Positions 5,033 to 7,838 of a stretch of DNA of 7,838 nt are shown piece by piece. The notes beneath the pieces were generated by a model that was not told the origin of the DNA, made no database searches, and saw only the letters and a program-made list of their open reading frames with translations. Position 1 is the stretch's first letter, and the number at the start of each line of letters is the position of its first letter. This DNA is from DASXTS01 sp036505275. GTDB lineage: Bacteria; Actinomycetota; Actinomycetes; Mycobacteriales; Pseudonocardiaceae. The stretch spans positions 1 through 7,838 of the forward strand of contig DASXTS010000150.1 of assembly GCA_036505275.1 (NCBI GenBank), read 5' to 3'. The translations under genes and the position numbers were made by a program.

Positions 5033-6793
5033 GTGGGGGAGGTGACGAGAGGGGAGCGTGCCGCCGCCGTGCCGTTGCTCGAGGGCTGGCCGCGGCCGCT
5101 GCGCGGGTGGCAGCGCAGGGCGCTGGCGCGGTATCTGGCCACCCGGCCGACAGACTTCCTCGCGGTCGCGACGCCGGGCGCCGGCAAGACCACGTTCGGG
5201 CTGCGGGTGGCCGCCGAGCTGATGGCCGACCGGTCCGTCGACGCGCTGACCGTGGTGACCCCGACCGAGCACCTCAAGCACCAATGGGCGGTCGCCGCCG
5301 CCGAGGTGGGCATCCCGATCGACCCGCAGTTCCGCAACACCGCCGGCGCCACCTCGCCGGACTACCGCGGCGTCGCGGTCACGTACGCGCAGGTGGCCGC
5401 GCACCCGTCGCTGCACCGCATCCGCACCGACGCGCGGCGGACCCTGGTGATCCTCGACGAGATCCACCACGCCGGCGACGCCAGGTCATGGGGCGACGCC
5501 GTGCGCGAGGCGTTCGACCCGGCCACCCGCCGGCTGGCGCTCACCGGTACCCCGTTCCGCAGCGACGACACGCCGATCCCGTTCGTGGTGTACGAGCCGG
5601 AGCCGGACGGCACGAGCCGGTCCAGGGCCGACCACTCGTACGGCTACGCGGACGCCCTGCGCGACGGCGTGGTCCGCCCTGTGATCTTCATGGCGTACAG
5701 CGGGGAGGCGAGCTGGCGTACCAGCGCCGGCGAGGAGTTCACCGCCCGGCTCGGCGAGCCGCTGACCGCGGAGCAAACGGCCCGTGCCTGGCGCACCGCC
5801 CTGGACCCGGCGGGAGAGTGGATCCCGGCGGTGCTGGCGGCCGCGGACACCCGGCTGTCCCGCAAACGCGCGGACGGCGTGCCGGACGCCGGCGGTCTGG
5901 TGATCGCCACCGACCACGAGTCGGCGCGCGCCTACGCCAAGATCCTGCACCGGGTGAGCGGAACCGAGCCGGCGCTGGTGCTCTCCGACGATCCTGGCGC
6001 GTCGACCCGCATCGACGCCTTCGCCCGGTCTGACCGGCGGTGGCTGGTGGCCGTGCGGATGGTCTCGGAGGGCGTCGACGTGCCGCGGCTGGCCGTCGGG
6101 GTGTATGCCACCTCGGCGGCGACACCGCTGTACTTCGCGCAGGCCGTCGGGCGGTTCGTGCGGGCCCGCAAGCCGGGGGAGACGGCCAGCGTGTTCCTGC
6201 CCAGTGTGCCGGTACTGCTGGATCTCGCCAGCCAGCTCGAAGCCGAGCGCGACCACGTGCTCGGCCGGCCGCACCGGGCGGCGGAGGGCTGGGAGGACGA
6301 CCTGGTGGCCGCCGCCAACGCGGTGCGCGACGAGCCCGGGGAGGCGCAACGGGGTTTCACCGCGATCGGCGCCTCCGCGGAGCTCGACCAAGTGATCTTC
6401 GACGGCTCCTCCTTCGGCACCGCGGCGCTGGCCGCCAGCGAGGAGGAGCAGGAGTACCTCGGGTTGCCGGGTCTGCTGGACCCGGACCAGGTGCGCGATC
6501 TGCTGCGGCAACGGCAGGCTCGGCAGCTCGCCCGCGCCGGCCGCCGAGCCGGCACGCCCGCCGAAGCGACTGAAGGAACGGCCGGACCGGCCGGACCGAT
6601 CGGGGTTCGCGAGCAGCTGGCCGCGCTACGGAAGGAGCTCAACGCGCTGGTCGCGCTGCATCACCACCGCACCGGAAAGGCCCATGGGTTGGTTCATAAC
6701 GAGCTGCGGCGGGCATGTGGTGGCCCGCCGATCGCGATGGCCAGCGCCGAGCAGCTCCAGGAGCGGATCTCGACCCTTCGCTCGTGGGGCTAA
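5033..6793 (+). CDS. DEAD/DEAH-box superfamily 2 helicase
   Basis: This 586-residue helicase, of a type common in actinomycetes, should use ATP to move on or remodel nucleic acid; its substrate is unknown. Motifs in order are LRGWQRRAL (23-31, Q-like), Walker A ATPGAGKT (46-53), Ia VVTPTEHLKHQW (74-85), Walker B DEIH (142-145) and III LTGTPFR (170-176). In the second RecA domain come LVIATDHESA (289-298), V MVSEGVDVP (343-351) and VI QAVGRFVRARK (370-380). All key residues are present. The order and the DEIH box resemble the XPB/UvsW-like branch. An acidic stretch (about 468-475) and an Ala/Gly/Pro linker (503-524) lead to a separate helical C-terminal module (525-586) with HHHRTGKAHGLVHNELRRAC. 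The start is uncertain: GTG 5033 gives the longest product, while GTG 5042 (MTRGERAAAV) and GTG 5069 are alternatives and none has a well-spaced ribosome binding site. Its stop overlaps the convergent DUF7455 gene by 4 bp. Confidence 0.93.
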   Translation: MGEVTRGERAAAVPLLEGWPRPLRGWQRRALARYLATRPTDFLAVATPGAGKTTFGLRVAAELMADRSVDALTVVTPTEHLKHQWAVAAAEVGIPIDPQFRNTAGATSPDYRGVAVTYAQVAAHPSLHRIRTDARRTLVILDEIHHAGDARSWGDAVREAFDPATRRLALTGTPFRSDDTPIPFVVYEPEPDGTSRSRADHSYGYADALRDGVVRPVIFMAYSGEASWRTSAGEEFTARLGEPLTAEQTARAWRTALDPAGEWIPAVLAAADTRLSRKRADGVPDAGGLVIATDHESARAYAKILHRVSGTEPALVLSDDPGASTRIDAFARSDRRWLVAVRMVSEGVDVPRLAVGVYATSAATPLYFAQAVGRFVRARKPGETASVFLPSVPVLLDLASQLEAERDHVLGRPHRAAEGWEDDLVAAANAVRDEPGEAQRGFTAIGASAELDQVIFDGSSFGTAALAASEEEQEYLGLPGLLDPDQVRDLLRQRQARQLARAGRRAGTPAEATEGTAGPAGPIGVREQLAALRKELNALVALHHHRTGKAHGLVHNELRRACGGPPIAMASAEQLQERISTLRSWG

Positions 6794-6969
6794 CCGGCCT
6801 TCAGCTCGGCGGACAGCTCGCGCAGCCGGGTCTGGTGCTTGCGGGTGTGGTGGCCGCAGAACAGTAGCTCGCCGCCAGAGGGGAGCACGGCACGTGTCGT
6901 TGCGACGGCGCCGCAACGGTCGCAGCGGTCGGATGCGGTCAGTGCGGGCTGGGTGAGCGTTCCGGTCAT
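6790..6969 (-). CDS. DUF7455 family small zinc-ribbon-like protein
   Basis: This 59-residue protein of unknown function matches the actinobacterial DUF7455 family. The core is DRCDRCGAVATTRAVL (14-29), then SGGELLFCGHHTRKH (31-45), then a charged helix to the end. C16, C19 and C38 with H41 (or H40) form a CxxC...CxxH arrangement typical of a small zinc ribbon; metal binding is inference. The ATG at 6969 is chosen because GGGGAG (6976-6981) lies 6 nt upstream and a second purine block AGGAGG (6984-6989) just above it. The frame stays open to 7314, but that part has no family similarity that I recognise. Its TAG overlaps the helicase TAA. Upstream are a perfect stem-loop and an ECF-type promoter element, suggesting regulated expression. 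Confidence 0.9.
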   Translation of the reverse strand: MTGTLTQPALTASDRCDRCGAVATTRAVLPSGGELLFCGHHTRKHQTRLRELSAELKAG

Positions 6970-6988
6970 CTGACTCTCCCCTCCCTCC

Positions 6989-7007
6989 TGGCGCCTTGGA
7001 GGCGCCA
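6989..7007 (-). promoter_or_regulatory. Perfect stem-loop adjacent to the DUF7455 ribosome binding site
   Basis: TGGCGCC (6989-6995) and GGCGCCA (7001-7007) are exact complements around the 5-nt loop TTGGA. In the DUF7455 mRNA this hairpin would end at the AGGAGG block and about 19 nt before the ATG. It could alter ribosome access, protect the 5' end, or be a DNA operator. The dyad is seen directly; any role is inferred. Confidence 0.5.
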
Positions 7008-7059
7008 TCGCTACTGTGCCGACCGCACCGGCTGCGGCCGACTGGTCCTCACTTCTCCA

Positions 7060-7086
7060 GACGCCTTCGCGTCCTGTGGTGTTCCC
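7060..7086 (-). promoter_or_regulatory. ECF-sigma-type promoter candidate upstream of DUF7455 gene
   Basis: On the minus strand GGGAAC (7081-7086) is followed, 17 nt after GGAAC, by CGTC (7060-7063). This is the GGAAC/CGTC pattern of several actinobacterial ECF sigma factors, with exactly the same spacing as the element upstream of the sigma gene in this window. A start near 7052 would give a leader of about 83 nt containing the stem-loop. The -10 reads CGTC and not CGTT, so the two sites may not be read equally by one factor. Confidence 0.38.
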
Positions 7087-7190
7087 TATGGCACCGCGAC
7101 GCCCGTCACATCGCCGTCTCAGTTTGGGACAGGCCTGGTCGTACGTATCCAAGGATGCGTTTGCCGGCGGCGTTGTGCAGGATCTCTGTC

Positions 7191-7838
7191 GTGGCACTGA
7201 CAGTGCGACCGGCGCTCCTCGGCCGGCTGCCCGCTCAGCTACTGTTCGTGTTCGGCGGCGTGTCCATGTACGTCGGTGCTGCCATTGCTGTGCTTCTCTT
7301 CGACGAGCTGTCACCCTCGGTGGTGGCGTGGCTGAGGCTCGTGGGCGCCGCGGCGCTGCTGCTGGCCTGGCGGCGGCCCGGGCGGGCCGCGTGGCACGGC
7401 CGGCGGTTGCTGCTCGCGGTGGGGTTCGGGCTGGCCACCGCTTTGATGAACCTGGCCTTCTACGAGGCCATCGCGCGGATGCCGATGGGCACCGCGGTGG
7501 CCATCGAGTTCTGCGGGCCGGTCGCGGTGGCCGCGCTCGGCTCCCGCGGCCGGCGCGACATCGGCGCGCTGGCGCTCGCCGCGGTGGGCGTTCTGCTGAT
7601 CGCCGACGTGCAGTGGTCCGGCAGCCCGGCCGGCGTGCTGCTCGCGCTGACCGCCGCCACGCTGTGGGCCGGCTACATCGTGCTCGGCAAGCGGGTGGCC
7701 CGCGGCGGCACCGGCCTCGACGACCTGGCTGTCGGCATGGCGGCCGGGGCCGCGCTGCTCAGCCCGCTCGCGATCGACGCCGGACCGGCGCTGTCCTCGC
7801 CGCGGCTGCTGCTGCTCGCGGTCGGTGTCGGCGTGCTG
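7191..7838 (+). CDS. EamA family transporter, RhtA-like exporter (partial, N-terminal 216 aa)
   Basis: This is an inner-membrane protein of the drug/metabolite transporter superfamily, resembling the RhtA threonine/homoserine exporter branch; it runs off the right edge. The visible part has about eight hydrophobic segments (16-36, 43-61, 72-92, 97-117, 124-141, 147-167, 179-197 and 203 onward) of the usual ten. The stretch NLAFYEAIARMPMGTAVAIE (87-106), followed by FCGPVAVAAL (107-116), is the clearest RhtA-like match, and LWAGYIVLGKRVA (158-170) ends the first EamA repeat and its loop. The GTG at 7191 is preferred because AGGA (7179-7182) is 8 nt upstream; an in-frame ATG at 7155 would add 12 residues but has AAGG directly against it. 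It is divergent from DUF7455, with 221 bp between the starts. The substrate cannot be told from sequence. Confidence 0.9.
   Translation, partial: MALTVRPALLGRLPAQLLFVFGGVSMYVGAAIAVLLFDELSPSVVAWLRLVGAAALLLAWRRPGRAAWHGRRLLLAVGFGLATALMNLAFYEAIARMPMGTAVAIEFCGPVAVAALGSRGRRDIGALALAAVGVLLIADVQWSGSPAGVLLALTAATLWAGYIVLGKRVARGGTGLDDLAVGMAAGAALLSPLAIDAGPALSSPRLLLLAVGVGVL

Noticed and set aside
5486..6511. 341-residue minus-strand frame antisense to the helicase
   Set aside because: It lies wholly within the helicase gene, has no recognisable motif, and has the composition of a shadow frame.
7105..7113. GTCACATCG shared with the dyad at 4898-4910
   Set aside because: A single 9-bp half-match without the second arm is within what chance gives in 7.8 kb.
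7124..7151. TTGGGA-N16-TATCCA as a housekeeping promoter for the exporter gene
   Set aside because: Each box matches the consensus only partly and the final T of the -10 is missing; too weak to list as a feature.
6970..7314. N-terminal extension of the DUF7455 frame
   Set aside because: It covers the divergent promoter region and part of the exporter gene, and a strong ribosome binding site marks the ATG at 6969.
1..7838. Mobile element, defence island or biosynthetic cluster
   Set aside because: I found no transposase, integrase, toxin-antitoxin pair, nuclease partner for the helicase, or biosynthetic enzymes; the gene set looks like ordinary actinomycete core genome.

Overview
The window is high-GC chromosomal DNA from an actinomycete. 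Three small actinobacterial families (DUF3099, DUF3039, DUF7455), a SigB/HrdB-type sigma factor, frequent GTG starts and codons ending mostly in G or C all point that way. Micromonosporaceae is my best guess at the family, but that is inference and not something the sequence proves. I see no transposase, integrase, tRNA, rRNA or CRISPR array. The genes read as ordinary core genes. The less usual material lies in the intergenic gaps and in how gene ends meet.

Left part (1-1413). The N-terminal 180 residues of a group 1/2 sigma-70 factor run leftward off the window edge. Upstream of it is a good ECF-type promoter (GGAAC-N17-CGTT) whose -10 element lies inside a 15-bp tandem duplication. Next upstream is dtd, also leftward (D-aminoacyl-tRNA deacylase). 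A 285-bp gap follows, holding what may be a frameshifted gene remnant.

Middle (1414-3540). An HhH-GPD-family protein that lacks the usual glycosylase catalytic residues is followed 32 bp later by a two-helix DUF3099 membrane protein, and the two are probably co-transcribed. DUF3099 overlaps tail-to-tail with psuG (pseudouridine-5'-phosphate glycosidase, leftward). The start codons of psuG and of the rightward DUF3039 gene coincide, so there is no intergenic space between them. No pseudouridine kinase gene is present.

Right-middle (3541-6793). A leftward YihY/BrkB-family membrane protein with a long charged tail is divergent from a rightward superfamily 2 helicase. The 289-bp gap between them holds a 12-bp tandem repeat (4.7 copies), two back-to-back perfect inverted repeats and a 26-bp tandem repeat (3 copies) ending just before the helicase start.

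Right end (6790-7838). A small DUF7455 zinc-ribbon-like gene overlaps the helicase end by 4 bp. It has a perfect 7-bp stem-loop just above its ribosome binding site and, further up, a GGAAC-N17-CGTC element with the same geometry as the one upstream of the sigma gene. Divergent to it is an RhtA-like EamA exporter that runs off the right edge.

I found no convincing new multi-gene system. The best leads are the two ECF-type promoter elements that share spacing, the repeat-and-dyad-rich helicase/YihY gap, and the overlapping psuG/DUF3039 starts.
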